Of a DNA stretch of 64,000 nt, positions 32,963 through 44,614 are shown piece by piece. A program made the translations under genes and the position numbers. The notes under the pieces are model-generated. The model ran no database searches, was not told the origin of the DNA, and saw only the letters and a list, made by a program, of their open reading frames with translations. Every line of letters begins with the position of its first letter. Positions within the stretch are counted from its first letter, which is position 1. Origin of the DNA: Scedosporium boydii (lineage: Eukaryota > Ascomycota > Sordariomycetes > Microascales > Microascaceae). The stretch lies in the NCBI GenBank assembly GCA_002221725.1, contig NJFT01000012.1:1-64000 (forward strand), given 5' to 3'.

Positions 32963-35261
32963 TCAACTCTTGCGGCGCAAAAGCTTGTCTGGCCCGTAGT
33001 TGCAGTTTTCCTTGACCAACTTGATCCAGTCCGACTTCGCCATCCTACCCCCATCGGCCTTATCGCCAACGCGTCCCTCGAAAAGCTTCAGGAAATTTGT
33101 TATAGTAATGCCATCGGGAAGTTGAGGCAGTGCCTGCACAATTTCCCATGCCTCGATAGCAGGCTTCGGTGAGCCCAGGCGCATGCTCTGGCTATCCTTC
33201 GCGGGTGACACAGACAGCGATCCTGAGGAGATGTTAGCAGAAAATACCCAAGACGATGGCCGGGGAGCTACAAGGGGGGGATTTAGGGAAAGCTTCTGTC
33301 GAGCGTAGTGCATACCTGCTGGCTGTGCTGGGAGCGGACTCGTAGCTCGTGAGCCAGTTGGTGTCCCTCTAGCGCTCGTGGCGATGAGCTTGATCTTTTT
33401 CTTTTTCGGCTGGCTGTCCGACGTTTCCCCTGCAGTGGCCTCGCCATCGCTAGCCAGGCCGCCCATTATTTTCCTTCTTTGGCCAGCTTGGTTTGGAACC
33501 GGTTGGCCCTGAGGTAGCGGAGTTGTGGAACGACTCTGTCCCGGAATCGACTCTGACTTCGTCTTTGCTTTCTTTCTGAGGCCAGATTCATTTCCACTAG
33601 ATTCAGAGAGATGCGGCGAACCGGGTCTTTTCAATCCCTTGCCTTTCTTAGTAAGGTCGACATGCCGCTTCCCGGAGGGTGTTGTGGAGCCCTTGGGTGG
33701 TGCAGCGCCAGATAAGGCTTTATCCTTATCACCCTTAGACTTGTCCTCGTCTTCAGCCTTGACTTGGGATTCACCTTCGTCCTCCTCGTCTTCGTCTTCG
33801 CTCTGCTGAACGTGTTAGCGGTTCTACAAATCTTTCAAAAACATGGCAGGCGGCGGCAGCCGCTGGTTCGGATTCAGCGATATATCTACTCACCGAAGAG
33901 CCTGCGAACGGATCGCCGGATGATATGGAGTCATCGGATTCGATGTCGTTGATATTCTCTCTCTTGATCAAAGTCTTCTTCAGCTTCTTTGTAGCCTTAC
34001 GCCGCTCCAATTCTCGCCGCATCTCACTCTCCTCCTGCGCATCAACTTCATTCTCATCACCAGCTCCGAAGAGGTTTGCCCCTAACTGGTTTTGTCGAAT
34101 ACGCGCATTTGAAATCTTTGTGTCCTCATCATCGTTTTCAAAGCCCGGGTTTTCGTCATCGTCGTCAAACTCATCCCCTTCCATATCAACCTCGTCATAC
34201 CCCCGGGCCTCGTTGGCTGCCGATGCAGCACGCGTGGGAAGGCGCTTTCCATAATTGCGGAATTCATCCTTAAGTTTTCTTGCCTCCTCTCGCTTCTCCA
34301 GGGCCTGCATCATCCAACGGCCAGGCAGGGTGGTCTTCTTCATGAAGTCCTCGACTTTATCATCCGGAATACGTTCAAAGGCGGGCTTTGCTGTGAACTT
34401 GTACCACTTCTCGAGAGGCACCATGCGAAAGCGGGGGCCATCAATTACAAAGGCGACGTTCGTCTCAGATAAGGCCGCAACGTAGTTTCCAACCCAAACA
34501 TTTCGCCCGTCAACATCCTCCAGGTGCCACGGGAGAGCTTCTTCGTAGCGCAAGTCCGCCTCTTTTCGCCCTTCTTCCGTTCTAGGCATGCGGTTGAAAC
34601 TTATTTTCTCCTCCTTCGGCTTCTTTTGCTTCTTCGTGATCATGTCTTTGACAGTGGGGGCAATTTTAGCCTGATCAATAGCTCGCTGCGCTTCACGTTC
34701 TGCCTTGATTTGTTGTAGCCTCTCGGCTTCTTTGTCATCGACGGCCTTGGGCTCAGGTGTGGCCTCTTTCACCTGTACTGCCCTGCCGGGGGGCGGCTGT
34801 CTTGGATCCCGACGATGCAAAGTAACAGGTCTCGTAAAGGCATTCTGGTCAGTTGGATCAACGGGTTTGCTTTCCTCGGTTGCTGTAGGACGAGAAAACC
34901 TCATGACGTGGTAGCGGATACCCTCTCGTAGAGCCTTAGCGGTAGTTACAATTGGAAAATCTCTGAAATTTTCGGGTGCGGGTTCAGACCAGCCACCATA
35001 TTGTTTCCTTAGACTCTCCAAGTTGGCAACTGACTTGGCCTCGCCAAGAGGGTTGAGACCTAGCGGCGGGCCTTCGGTAGGCCGTGGTGGCCCTAACGGC
35101 CGAGCGGTTGGGTTCCTTCTACGACGAACCAACGGGTCCGCGGGACGTCTCTTCGCGGGACGATTAAAACGACGGAGGTCGGCGTTCAACCCCTGAGGGG
35201 CCGTTACATGTGAGGCGTCTTGACGTTGGCCATTGCGCGAAGCCGATGAAGTAGGGTTCAT
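32963..35261 (-). CDS. TFG1: TFIIF alpha subunit (RAP74/Tfg1)
   Basis: Large subunit of RNA polymerase II general factor TFIIF. Minus-strand exons are 35261-33894, 33802-33316 and 33222-32963 (704 aa). The dimerisation domain includes YHVMRFSRP near residue 120 and EEALPWHLEDVDGRNVWVGN plus FRMVPLEKWYKFTAKPAFER near residue 240-300. A long acidic/basic linker follows, and the C-terminal winged helix ends WIKLVKENCNYGPDKLLRRK. Intron 1 has tandem acceptors (CAGCAG at 33808-33803), which add or remove one Gln. Intron 2 (33315-33223, 93 nt) is a multiple of three with no stop and has a strong TGCTAAC branch site; it can be read through as a 31-residue insert. Confidence 0.93.
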
Positions 35262-36406
35262 GGCGAATTCGAAAACGACGGAGGCAACCAGAAAATATCA
35301 GTTGTGGCAATATAGACTCGCGTGGGTCGGTTGCGCGGGTGAAGCTCAACTGCTATCCCAAGATACTCATCTCTTAGCGAATGGGAGGCAAGGGCGAGAG
35401 GAGAGGTGGGATTTTGTCGATGGAGGTATTTATGGGCGGTATCGTGGGAGGGAGTAGGAAGTCACTTGAAAGGCGACGCGCAGATGTTTGGAGGAAGGAT
35501 GGCGAAGTTGACGAAGTGATGGCAGGTGGTGAACAGGGAAAAAAAGAAGAAGAAAAAGGAATAGGAAAAAGAAAGAACACACGGGTTAGAGGAAATTTGG
35601 TGGCAATGGATGATGAAACTCTTAGCCTAGTAGCGGGGTTGGTGACTAGAGTTGATGTCGTCGAGAATTATTAGAATCTTGGATGTGAATGAGGCGGATG
35701 GGAACTTGGAAGTCTGCCTGCTGTAAACTCTCCAGTGGTCGATGATGGCTTGGGACATTCCATTGTCATTGTGGATGATGGAATGCGAACAGCGATTATG
35801 TAACACCACCACCACGTAAACTGCAACAATTGAAGAGACAATGACAGTGAAGAGGACACCAAGGTACTTACTACCTTTATACAGCACACGAAGACAGGCT
35901 GATAAGCCGATACTGTAGGCTAATATGAAGTAGCACGAGTAAATTATGAAGTATCTCGGTACCTTTGTACATGTAGCGTCAAGGACTCAAAAGGTAGATT
36001 GTCTTTGGTCTTTGGGGCCTTCAATTGTTCAAACTGCCACTTGCACTCCACATTTTCTCCAAGTAACACTGAACGCTGCGAAGCAGTTTAAACTTCAAAG
36101 TGCGTCTGCGCCAGGCTTCCTCCAGTTATTATCAACTGTCCATACTCAATTTGAAATCACCCCCAATAACACTGAGTCGAGGAAAGTGGGGTCGCCATCA
36201 CCATCAATGTTACTGTGGTCGTTTCTTGTACCCTTATTCCGAGGGCGATCCTAGACGACTCGATCACGTTAAACGCTGGATCACTGATCCTGCTGCTTCG
36301 CACTCCTCTCCAGGATAGCTCCTGGTCTAACTTATTTTACCCCTCACACAGAGCTCGGAATGGGCATCTCTATCTCTCTTAGTCGATATCCCACTCATGG
36401 TCTACA
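35262..36406. other. Divergent intergenic region, no gene supported
   Basis: 1.1 kb between the starts of TFIIF alpha (minus) and the nucleotidyltransferase gene (plus). Purine-rich near 35515-35580. Short open frames here do not resemble known proteins. Confidence 0.5.
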
Positions 36407-39400
36407 ATGAGACATCAGACCCAAGAGGTCCCCGGCATCGCGGGGACGGATGATGGTTCCCATTTGCAGGGCGAGCGCAATACGCTTGAACACCATCTCC
36501 GAGGATTGATACTCGGCAACACTGCCTCTCACGAAGACACACAGTCCGCCCACCCTGGTCTCTCCCCGAACCCCGGACTACAAGCACCGTTGCAAAACCC
36601 GCCCGGTCAGAGCACCGCTTCCCATACGCAAGCCTCCGGGCCCATTTCTCCGAGAACGCCAAGAAGGCGCCCGAACCAAGCTCAGCGGCGACAGATGAGC
36701 GCTCAATTGACCCTACCGATCGACACTCGCCCCCCGATACATCGCCCCGCGCCATCCTCAGCGCCCTACACAGCCTGCTCAAACGGTAATTTCACCAATT
36801 ATTCGAGTCCCCTGGAATCTAACATTCAGCATTATACTTCCCACACGGTTTCGGACACTTTCCCGAACCAGGGCTGGAGCCAACAAGCGACGTTCGGCGG
36901 CAGGCAGCATCATGTGCACGTATCATCGCCATGGTCAAGCGCGCCGCATCAGGCATTGCCTGAAAACCTGGCAGCCCCATACACATCCCCAGGCCGCCAA
37001 CGCACGCACTCACACCCGCAGGGACGAAGGATACACCGTTCGATGGGATCCATCCCTGTTATGCACCCAGATGACCTAGAGAGACCGGGTCAAATCCATC
37101 AATATTTCATACATCAGAGCCACCGAGATGCGCGCAAAAGCGATGTGTTGGCACGTCAAGCCAGTCTTCTAGACGAATTATACCCGAGAATACTAGCTGG
37201 AGCTGAAGTTGACCGGAGTGACATAGCTGAGAAAGAGGCTTTTCGCGTTGTTCTTGAGTCCATATGCCGGGATGTCATTTCGAAATTCGAGCGCGAGTGT
37301 GGCAAGGCATCGGATTTCTCGGAACACTCTGTTCAGCTCAGGTGCTTCGGCAGCCTCTCGTCTGGCTTTGCGACGAAATCCTCCGACATGGACCTTGGCC
37401 TGCTATCGCCGAAATCATCAGTCCAGCCGTGTGCGCCAGGCTCACCCATACCGCGCCTTCTTGAGAAAGCTTTCCTAGACTTCGGCCTTGGTGCTCGCCT
37501 CCTGACGCGCACGAGGGTCCCGATTATAAAGATATGCCAGAAACCGCCTCCTCAGCTACTAGCTAACTTGCGGAATGAGCGGGAGAAATGGGAGAGTGGG
37601 CTAGACAATGCGGATAATGATGATCCACACGATGACGTGCATGAAGAGACCGAGAGCGGAACGGCTTTGGGAATTTCGAAAATCGCGCCTCAGTTCACGC
37701 AGTTGCGAGATGTTCCCTCCTGCGATCCATCAGAGTCGCACAAGCTCTCGCAAATACAGAATATATCCGACCCTGTACTTATTCCAGACCGAGCTTCAGT
37801 CCCACTCCACCAGGGGGAAGCACAATCTCTCTCAGCTTATTATTCATCTGCGAAGCGTGTCCTAAGAAGGCTAGGTGGCTATGACCTATCCATCTCAAAC
37901 TCAAAAATCCTTACCGATAAGAATTGTGAGATCCTCGACACGGTATGCTCTTCTTTCGTCGCAGGGCTCCGCGACCCAGCCCTACGAAATCGACTAGGGA
38001 GAAAACAATCACTCCAAGTTCACCCACCATTAGAACGACAACAAAATGCAGGTAGCCTTCTTGCCCTATATATTTGCGCGGAAGGTGAAGCAATGCTCAT
38101 AGCGTGGGAACGCCGCAGATTCAGGGAGAGGGTGGAGGAGCGGGAACAAAGTCTGATGGCCGTCGTGCAAACTTGGCAGACTCTGCACCAAAAAGCTGTG
38201 TTTGGTGCCAATTTGGCCCATCACACGAAGGAATTGCAATCATCCCTCGAGAAAATGAAGAAATTCGCATCTATGCAACTGATTCTTTTAGAACAAGGGC
38301 AATACGAGTCGGCAAGCCACTACTCGGGCCGAGCCCTGAAGTTGCTTGCTGAGCTCTCTCCGCGGCAGCCCGACACCGATGCGGATTTGAGACGACACAT
38401 AATGGAAAAATATGTCGCCGGCATACAGAACTGCGATATCCGCCAGGCAGTTGCGGAATTCTCGGCTGGCTTGAGAGGAAACCCATCTCCCCGTGGCACT
38501 TTTCTCAGGCACAAGACGCTCCAGCTAGCTCAAGAGTTTGAGAGGGCTTTAGTAAAAGGTCTATACCCAGACACGGAAAAAGAGAACCTCGAGAGGTATA
38601 TTCTGCTACTCCGTGGCCCCTTGAAGTCAGTTTCATTTGGAAGTACAGAAGAGCTGTGGATCGTACCGGTCACCAATGAGTCGGCGTCCGTCCTCGCCGC
38701 CATTCGGGAGCTCCCTGACCCAGCCATCCTCGCGCCGAATAGGCCGAAGGATCCTTATAGCGACAAGCTAGAGTTTCCCAAGGCCGGGGTCGGCGTGCAG
38801 TGCGATATTAACTTCGCTGCCCATCTTGCGCTCCAGAATACGCTCCTGCTCCGATGTTACTCTCATACAGATGCCAGGGTGAGACCCATGATTCTGTTTA
38901 TCAAGCATTGGTCGAAAGTGAGAGGGATCAACTCTCCTTATCGCGGGACGCTGAGTAGCTACGGATACGTGATAATGGCATTACATTTTTTAATTAACGT
39001 GGCACAACCCTTCGTATGCCCAAACCTACAGATGTTAGCACCTACCTCACACGCCAGCCTCTCTACCACCGAGGCTGAGGAACAAAGTCTATGCATGGGC
39101 AGAGACGTACGCTTCTGGCGAGACGAACCGGAAATTCTTCGGCTGGCGCAGTGTAACAGTCTGAACCAGAATAGAGAAACCATTGGACAACTACTTCGGA
39201 GTTTCTTCGAATATTATGCGCAAAGCGGAGCTTTGTCGACGCTTTCGGGGAGGGGATTCGATTGGGGTAGAGAGGTCGTGAGCATTCGCACTGCCGGAGG
39301 CCTTCTCACAAAGCAAGAAAAGGGATGGACCGGAGCCAAGACCGTCACCGTCGTTGACCAGATACCTATCGAGTCAACCCTACCAAGAGCTCACGGAACG

Positions 39401-39754
39401 ACAGATCTCGCCTCTTCGTCCATAACATCCTCTATAGCGGGGTCCCAGCCGAGCTCGGCGCCACTACGGCCTACCCATCGGCCCCAAAAGAGTTGCGAAG
39501 TGAAAGAGATACGTCACCGGTACCTCTTCGCGATAGAGGATCCATTCGAGGTTGACCACAATATTGCCCGTACCGTTACACATAACGGAATTGTCTCCAT
39601 CCGAGATGAATTTCGAAGAGCATGGCGTATTATCCAAAACGCTGGACACGGTCGTCTGGATGAAGACCTCCTGGAAATTGTTGAATCAGAGAGCAAGCAA
39701 GACACAAGGGATGCATTCCTCGGCCTCATTGACGAAATTCATGGAGCTACCTGA
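36407..39754 (+). CDS. Cid1-family nucleotidyltransferase (poly(A) polymerase/TUTase-like) with split catalytic domain
   Basis: Predicted to add uridines, or other nucleotides, to RNA 3' ends. Single exon, 1115 aa. The first about 230 residues are disordered. The polymerase-beta-type palm begins near residue 312: CFGSLSSGFATKSSDMDLGL, with the GS motif and catalytic Asp pair DMD near 327-329. The third Asp is in GVGVQCDINFAAHLALQNTL near residue 799, so about 420 residues are inserted between KICQK (about 374) and that strand. RVRPMILFIKHWSKVRGINS and LSSYGYVIMALHFLINVAQP are the central and PAP/25A-associated parts, and RYLFAIEDPFEVDHNIART is the nucleotide-recognition region. The insert contains helical charged segments. 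The nearest functional parallels would be Cid1 or the Aspergillus CutA/CutB proteins; the exact orthologue is not known. Confidence 0.9.
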   Translation: MRHQTQEVPGIAGTDDGSHLQGERNTLEHHLRGLILGNTASHEDTQSAHPGLSPNPGLQAPLQNPPGQSTASHTQASGPISPRTPRRRPNQAQRRQMSAQLTLPIDTRPPIHRPAPSSAPYTACSNGNFTNYSSPLESNIQHYTSHTVSDTFPNQGWSQQATFGGRQHHVHVSSPWSSAPHQALPENLAAPYTSPGRQRTHSHPQGRRIHRSMGSIPVMHPDDLERPGQIHQYFIHQSHRDARKSDVLARQASLLDELYPRILAGAEVDRSDIAEKEAFRVVLESICRDVISKFERECGKASDFSEHSVQLRCFGSLSSGFATKSSDMDLGLLSPKSSVQPCAPGSPIPRLLEKAFLDFGLGARLLTRTRVPIIKICQKPPPQLLANLRNEREKWESGLDNADNDDPHDDVHEETESGTALGISKIAPQFTQLRDVPSCDPSESHKLSQIQNISDPVLIPDRASVPLHQGEAQSLSAYYSSAKRVLRRLGGYDLSISNSKILTDKNCEILDTVCSSFVAGLRDPALRNRLGRKQSLQVHPPLERQQNAGSLLALYICAEGEAMLIAWERRRFRERVEEREQSLMAVVQTWQTLHQKAVFGANLAHHTKELQSSLEKMKKFASMQLILLEQGQYESASHYSGRALKLLAELSPRQPDTDADLRRHIMEKYVAGIQNCDIRQAVAEFSAGLRGNPSPRGTFLRHKTLQLAQEFERALVKGLYPDTEKENLERYILLLRGPLKSVSFGSTEELWIVPVTNESASVLAAIRELPDPAILAPNRPKDPYSDKLEFPKAGVGVQCDINFAAHLALQNTLLLRCYSHTDARVRPMILFIKHWSKVRGINSPYRGTLSSYGYVIMALHFLINVAQPFVCPNLQMLAPTSHASLSTTEAEEQSLCMGRDVRFWRDEPEILRLAQCNSLNQNRETIGQLLRSFFEYYAQSGALSTLSGRGFDWGREVVSIRTAGGLLTKQEKGWTGAKTVTVVDQIPIESTLPRAHGTTDLASSSITSSIAGSQPSSAPLRPTHRPQKSCEVKEIRHRYLFAIEDPFEVDHNIARTVTHNGIVSIRDEFRRAWRIIQNAGHGRLDEDLLEIVESESKQDTRDAFLGLIDEIHGAT

Positions 39755-40541
39755 CCTTCTACAGCCTACGGTATCGGAATCGGGGGCCCAACGTGATGCG
39801 CGAGGCTTTGCAGACTTCGCAATGGGATTCAGCATCGGGGCCAATTGGGACGGACCTCTTGGCAATCTCATCGTTGAAAATAGGGAAAATGTACCGCACT
39901 ATTCACGTGGCTGAATGGGCATACCTCCCTAGAGCATGCCCGGCACGATGCCAGATACACAGGATGTCAGTTCTATCGGCAAGTCATCAACACTCCTAAG
40001 AAGGGTGCTTCTAATTGAATATATGTGGGTGGATCTATGTATGCAAGTAATAAAACTAAGTAAAAGGAGATGCGTGTGCGAAATTTTCTCTTACCCCTTA
40101 CCCATCCGCCTTGATTGGAGGAACCCAATTCGAGGTGATAGAAGCAAAGGGCCTTCAACATTCGCGAGTTCAATATACCAACGCTCCGTTAAGAACCCAT
40201 CTCAAGGTAAGAATGGGGCTCTTGCTGTCCACAGACAGCACCGTTGGGTCGACGACGCTATAAACTTCAGGCCAGATCACAATGCCGCCACGCGAGGTTA
40301 AACAGTTAGCACGATCACTGGCCTCATCCTAAGAGTTGCTGCCACGTTCGCCATTCGCCTCGTCCCGTCAATGCAAGATTCACTGCAGTAAGCTAGAGGA
40401 ACAGGAAATAATACTTTGTACAAACCCTCGCCGGAACGATCGAGAGGAAAGATAAGAGACTGGAGATGAGGGCTTGGTTTGAGGAAAGCCCTGCAGTACC
40501 CAGCCTTGTGAACCTTGTTAACCTTGTTTCTGGGTACTCCT
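39755..40541. other. Convergent intergenic region, nothing seen
   Basis: 787 bp between the stop codons of the nucleotidyltransferase (plus) and the PRPP synthetase (minus). No coding or RNA gene recognised. Confidence 0.5.
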
Positions 40542-42157
40542 TCAATCCGCATAGTGCTGGAATAGTGGCGAGATGGATTCGCCATAGTGGTTTCTTCTTA
40601 TGGCCTCTGCCAATAAGGAGGATAAGTCAAGGATAACCAGTTTGCTAGTGCTCCGGGCCTGCTCTTCGTTAATCGGAAAGCTGTTGGTCACCACGATGGT
40701 GTCGATGCATTCGCAAGCTTGCAGTTGCGCAAGGCTATCGCCTCCAAAGACGCCATGCGTTGCCATGCAATATACTTTCTGGGCACCTCCCCGCTTGACA
40801 ACAGTCTCGGCGGCCGCGATCCAGGAGCCAGGTTTGTCAATCATGTCGTCGACAATAAATACGGGTCGGTTCCTCACGTCGCCGACAAGGGTAATCATGT
40901 GTTCAATCTTGGGATCCTTCAACGTTTCTTCCTCCTCGTCCGAGGAAACGGGGTCTTCGCCGCCTGGCGGCCCGAAAGGATGTGGTTCCGCTGCGAAAAA
41001 GGAGGAGGCATGTGACATAGTCATAGGATCCAAATCGGGTTGACTCGCATCCAATGCAGATATAGCAGGTGACGGGAAGTCATCGTCAACGATATGGCCT
41101 TGGACAAGTCGCCCATGAGTAACTTCACCAGCTGCGCGATCATCACAGCCAAGGTCGGCGTCTTCAGAAGTACCGTCCACTTGGGAAGATGGATCATTGG
41201 ATAACGAGTAGTGTGGTGAGGAGGATGACCGGCTCGCCTCAGACTGAAGCAATGGCTCACGGCTGGAGTTAACTGGGGAGCCATTGGAATCGGCCAGAGT
41301 TCTCAAAGGCCTGGTAGGGACCCGATGTGGAGCCGAAGAAGGATCGTTATCTCCAGTTTTCAGCGGCCCCGTCCGGCTCCAGGACTCGAGGATAGACAGC
41401 CGTTCAATTCCATCTAGATGATTCATTATCATGCTAGTCGTCAAGTTTGGACCCCGCTTTTTATCAGTTGTCACAATGCCAAAGTTCAGTTTGAGGGCGT
41501 CCGCCAGCGAAGTCACACGCTTGGTTCCCCCAGCATTTTTCGATACAACAACACCTTCTCTCCAGTTAGGGACGTTGTGGCGAATCCATCTGGCAACGAG
41601 GGGCTCGGCATGGAGGTTATCAACAGGACATTTGAAGAAACCTTGCATTTGAGACGCATGGAGGTCCACGGTAATGACATGTTTGACCCCGGCAACCCCC
41701 ATTAGGTTCGCCAGAAGTCGAGCAGTAATTGTCCCACGATGCGACTTCTTCTTGGATTGGCGGTTGTACGGAAAGTAGGGAACAACAGCTATTTGACGAT
41801 TAGTTTTAGAAATGGTAGCAAAGTACGTTCGCCTCTTACCAGTCACCTTGGTTGCGGATCCGCCCTTGCAGGCAGATATCATGATCAAAAGCTCCATTAT
41901 CGTATCATTGATTCTGGGACTCCCAGACTGCACCACAAACACATCCTTTTCCCGGACACTTGTCAAGATTCTGACGCTGGTTTCGCCCTGCATGATTCGA
42001 GTTGTGTAAGTAGCGCCGAAGAGGCTCTTGTCGGAAGTAAACTCACATTGGAGAATTGGGAGAGCTCCGCATCTCCCGGTGCCATCCCTAGATTCTCACA
42101 TATCTGACCTGCAAGGGCCGGGCAGGAGGTCCCGGCGAAGATTACCGTGTTCCGCAT
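40542..42157 (-). CDS. Ribose-phosphate pyrophosphokinase with internal insertion (Prs5/Prs1-like)
   Basis: Makes 5-phosphoribosyl-1-pyrophosphate from ribose 5-phosphate and ATP, for nucleotide, His and Trp synthesis. Minus-strand exons are 42157-42047, 41987-41840 and 41788-40542 (501 aa). MRNTVIFAGTSCPALAGQIC, AVVPYFPYNRQSKKKSHRG, VDLHASQMQGFF and GVVVSKNAGGTKRVTSLADA are canonical. A Ser-rich then acidic insert of about 155 residues (about 220-375) separates these from the PRPP-binding loop FIVDDMIDKPGSW. Such non-homologous regions are known in yeast Prs1 and Prs5. The classical loop reads DDxxDTxGT; the KPGS variant here is that of the insert-bearing class. Intron 2 is 51 nt, in frame and without a stop. 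Confidence 0.93.
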
Positions 42158-42467
42158 GATTCCTGGGGAAGGGAAAAGAACGATTGAAAAAAAAAAATTG
42201 CAGGGATCTAGAGTAGGAAAAAAAAATAACCTTATTAGTTTGGGGACGGGAACAACAATGATTTTTCATCCTGATTTTGCTTATCTAATCTATGCTTAGT
42301 AACAACAACGACACCCATCACAACTGCTCGCACCTTCTTGTTATTTTGTCCCTTAACAACCTGCTCCACAATATTTGTTTTAGGAAACCGATCAAATATA
42401 ACCTTAGAAGATATACCATAGGCCTCTGAGCTTTGATTAACTTATCGGATGATGCAAAGGTTCCGAT
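42158..42467. other. Short divergent promoter region
   Basis: 310 bp between the starts of the PRPP synthetase (minus) and the XPG-like gene (plus). Contains poly-A runs (about 42187-42228). No motif claimed. Confidence 0.45.
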
Positions 42468-44278
42468 ATGGGAGTAAAAGGCCTGAGACGCTGCCTCCAG
42501 CCTCTTGCTGTTCAAGTTGAACTAAACCATGGCAGGGCAATCATCGATGGCCCAGCTTTTGCATATCATGTTCATAATCTCTGCACGTCCACTTCGCCTG
42601 CAATCCCTTCGTGCGAGGCCCTTGAAACCGAATGCGTCAGATGGCTAGATAAGCTGAGCTCATCTGGTATTTCGATGCGAGTATAGACCACATCCCGATT
42701 GGGGAGGTCCCTAGCTGACTTTCCTCTATTAGCGAGGCCATCTATTTCGATGGATATCTCCCCCAGGAAAAACTTCCCGTTCGCATGGGTAGGGTTCTGA
42801 AAACTACCGCAGAATCCCTACTCCTGTACCGTTCTAGTCCGAGCGGTTTGCCTTGCCAGCCTCCCGAGCTGCCCAGTACCGCATTCAGCGGTACTCCTCG
42901 TCGCTCATCTTGGAGAGCCCGTCACCGCCTTCCGCATAACCCCTTTACGGTCCAATGCGTCATAGATATCTTAAAGGAATCCCCGCGCTACAAACATATC
43001 ACCCATGTTGTTCCAGGAGAAGCCGATGCATTCTGCGCCGAAAAGGCTGGTCACACCACGGACAGCTTGATTTTAACCGGGGACTCTGACCTTCTGATAT
43101 ATGACACAGGTGGTAGTAAGGTCGTATTTTTCGACGACATGGACTTTTGCGATGGGCATCCCGGCATCCGATGTTCGGCTTTCTGGCCAACGTCTATATC
43201 CCAAAGACTGCTTTTGCAAGAACCCGGCTCCGAGGGTGTCATTGCTCGCCTGGCGTTCGAGCTCCAAAAGGCACCTCGAGCTACGCTGCAGCAGCTTCTA
43301 GTAGCTTGTCGGACCCCATCAGACAAAGGCACATTTTACAAGTTCTTAACCCCCTATCGACGTACATGTCATCTTGACATCGCGGCGCCTCTGGCGGTTG
43401 GTATGCCCCAGCTAGATGTACGGCTCCTAGAGCTAGTGCTTCAGTGCGGCCATGGCAAGCGCATATATCCATTCCTGGAACAGGCCGCTTATCAGTGCGG
43501 AATAGCGAGGATCTTTCTGCCTAACATACCGGAAAACCCAGGGCGCTCTAACTGTTTTAGCCCGAGCATCAGGGTGAGGCAGATTGCGTATTCTCTTCTC
43601 CGCCCTGGCTCATTAGGGAATATCCAAGGTGTCCAAGAGTTCACGCGCCTTCAGACCATCGAGGGAAAGGGGTCTCACGTTTCATTTCTTAACAGTGAGG
43701 AACTGGAACGGTCCGTCCTCAGACTAGCTGACGATCTCTCATTCATTCAGCTAAAGCATGACGGGTTTTTCTGGCCAGCCGTGACATGTCACCTAGAAAA
43801 CGACTACGCACATTCTAATAGCAAAAGAGGGTTGGCTGAAGCCCTGGTCAACAGCCAGGGACTGGGAATGACACAGGTTTCCCACATGCCGTGGGACTTG
43901 GTTCATTTTTGCGCCCAGATCCAGGCGTGCTGCTACTCATTTCGGCTTCTCGAGCAAATACTCTCTCTGTCACTTCACGGAGAGCTAGGGAAGGATGCTC
44001 AAAATGCGCGTGCCTCTCTACAGCCCTACTTGGCTACGATTCCACCACTTCGGGACTTTCCATCGTTGGGTACTACACTAGACTTTTTACACCACCTGCA
44101 GGCTCGCTTGATACCGCCGCAGCCGGTGGCTAATCCAACCCAGTCCAAAGCCGTAACAGATGGAAGGGCTGCTCCGACCGGTTTATTATCACGAGAGGAG
44201 ATTTATGTCTGCGAAAGCAATGGAAGAAAAAGGCACTCGCCATCTCTTAACAGATTTCATGCCCTTAGCTTCGAGTAA
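42468..44278 (+). CDS. Asteroid/XPG-domain protein (FEN1-like nuclease fold)
   Basis: Member of the Asteroid (ASTE1) branch of the FEN1/XPG superfamily; nuclease activity unproven. Exons 42468-42680 and 42737-44278 give 584 aa. The start MGVKGLRRCLQPLA resembles FEN1's MGI..L, and the first metal Asp is in AIIDGPAFAYH. The acidic pair EAxA of FEN1 appears as GEADAFCAEKA, and a further Asp cluster as LILTGDSDLLIYD. The C-terminal half is helical and fungal-specific. The frame requires acceptor CGAG at 42733-42736, four bases after a TTAG; only this joins SMR to AIYFDGYLPQEKLPVRMGR. That splice site is the weakest point of the model. Confidence 0.85.
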
Positions 44279-44507
44279 TGATTTGAATTCGTTATAAATA
44301 TCAAGGGGCCTACGTTAAAAGAAGAAAAGGAAGTCAATGAAGAAAATGGGAGAAAAAGAAAAGAAAAGCGAAAATGCTACCCTCATGTCGCCTTGTTTCT
44401 TGTGAGCCGCTTGTGTTGGGGGCTTGTAAGCCGGGAAACCACAATCATGATAAGGGATGGATGGAAAAGGATGCTTGACAAATACAAATAAGGAGGTAAA
44501 AACTTAA

Positions 44508-44599
44508 GGTTGTATGGTCTAGTGGTTAGGACTCCGGATTTTGACCAAGTGTAATGCTGAGAAGTTCCGGCAGCCCCGGTTCGAACCCGGGTACGACCT
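44508..44599 (+). tRNA. tRNA-Gln (anticodon TTG) with 20-nt intron
   Basis: The acceptor stem GGTTGTA pairs with TACGACC (44592-44598) and the discriminator is T. The D arm is GTCT/GGAC with the loop AGTGGTTA, matching box A. The anticodon stem CCGGA (44534-44538) pairs with TCCGG (44566-44570), and the loop shows TT-TTG-A with anticodon TTG at 44541-44543. The intron 44545-44564 follows A37, and its CCAAG can pair with the anticodon as in eukaryotic tRNA introns. The T arm is CCCGG-TTCGAAC-CCGGG. All stems close apart from G-T pairs. Confidence 0.95.
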
Positions 44600-44614
44600 A
44601 TTAATCCGCCTACA

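Noticed and set aside
39552..39914. Overlapping plus-strand frame at the end of the nucleotidyltransferase gene
   Set aside because: Mostly a shadow of the real C-terminus in another frame, with no independent similarity.
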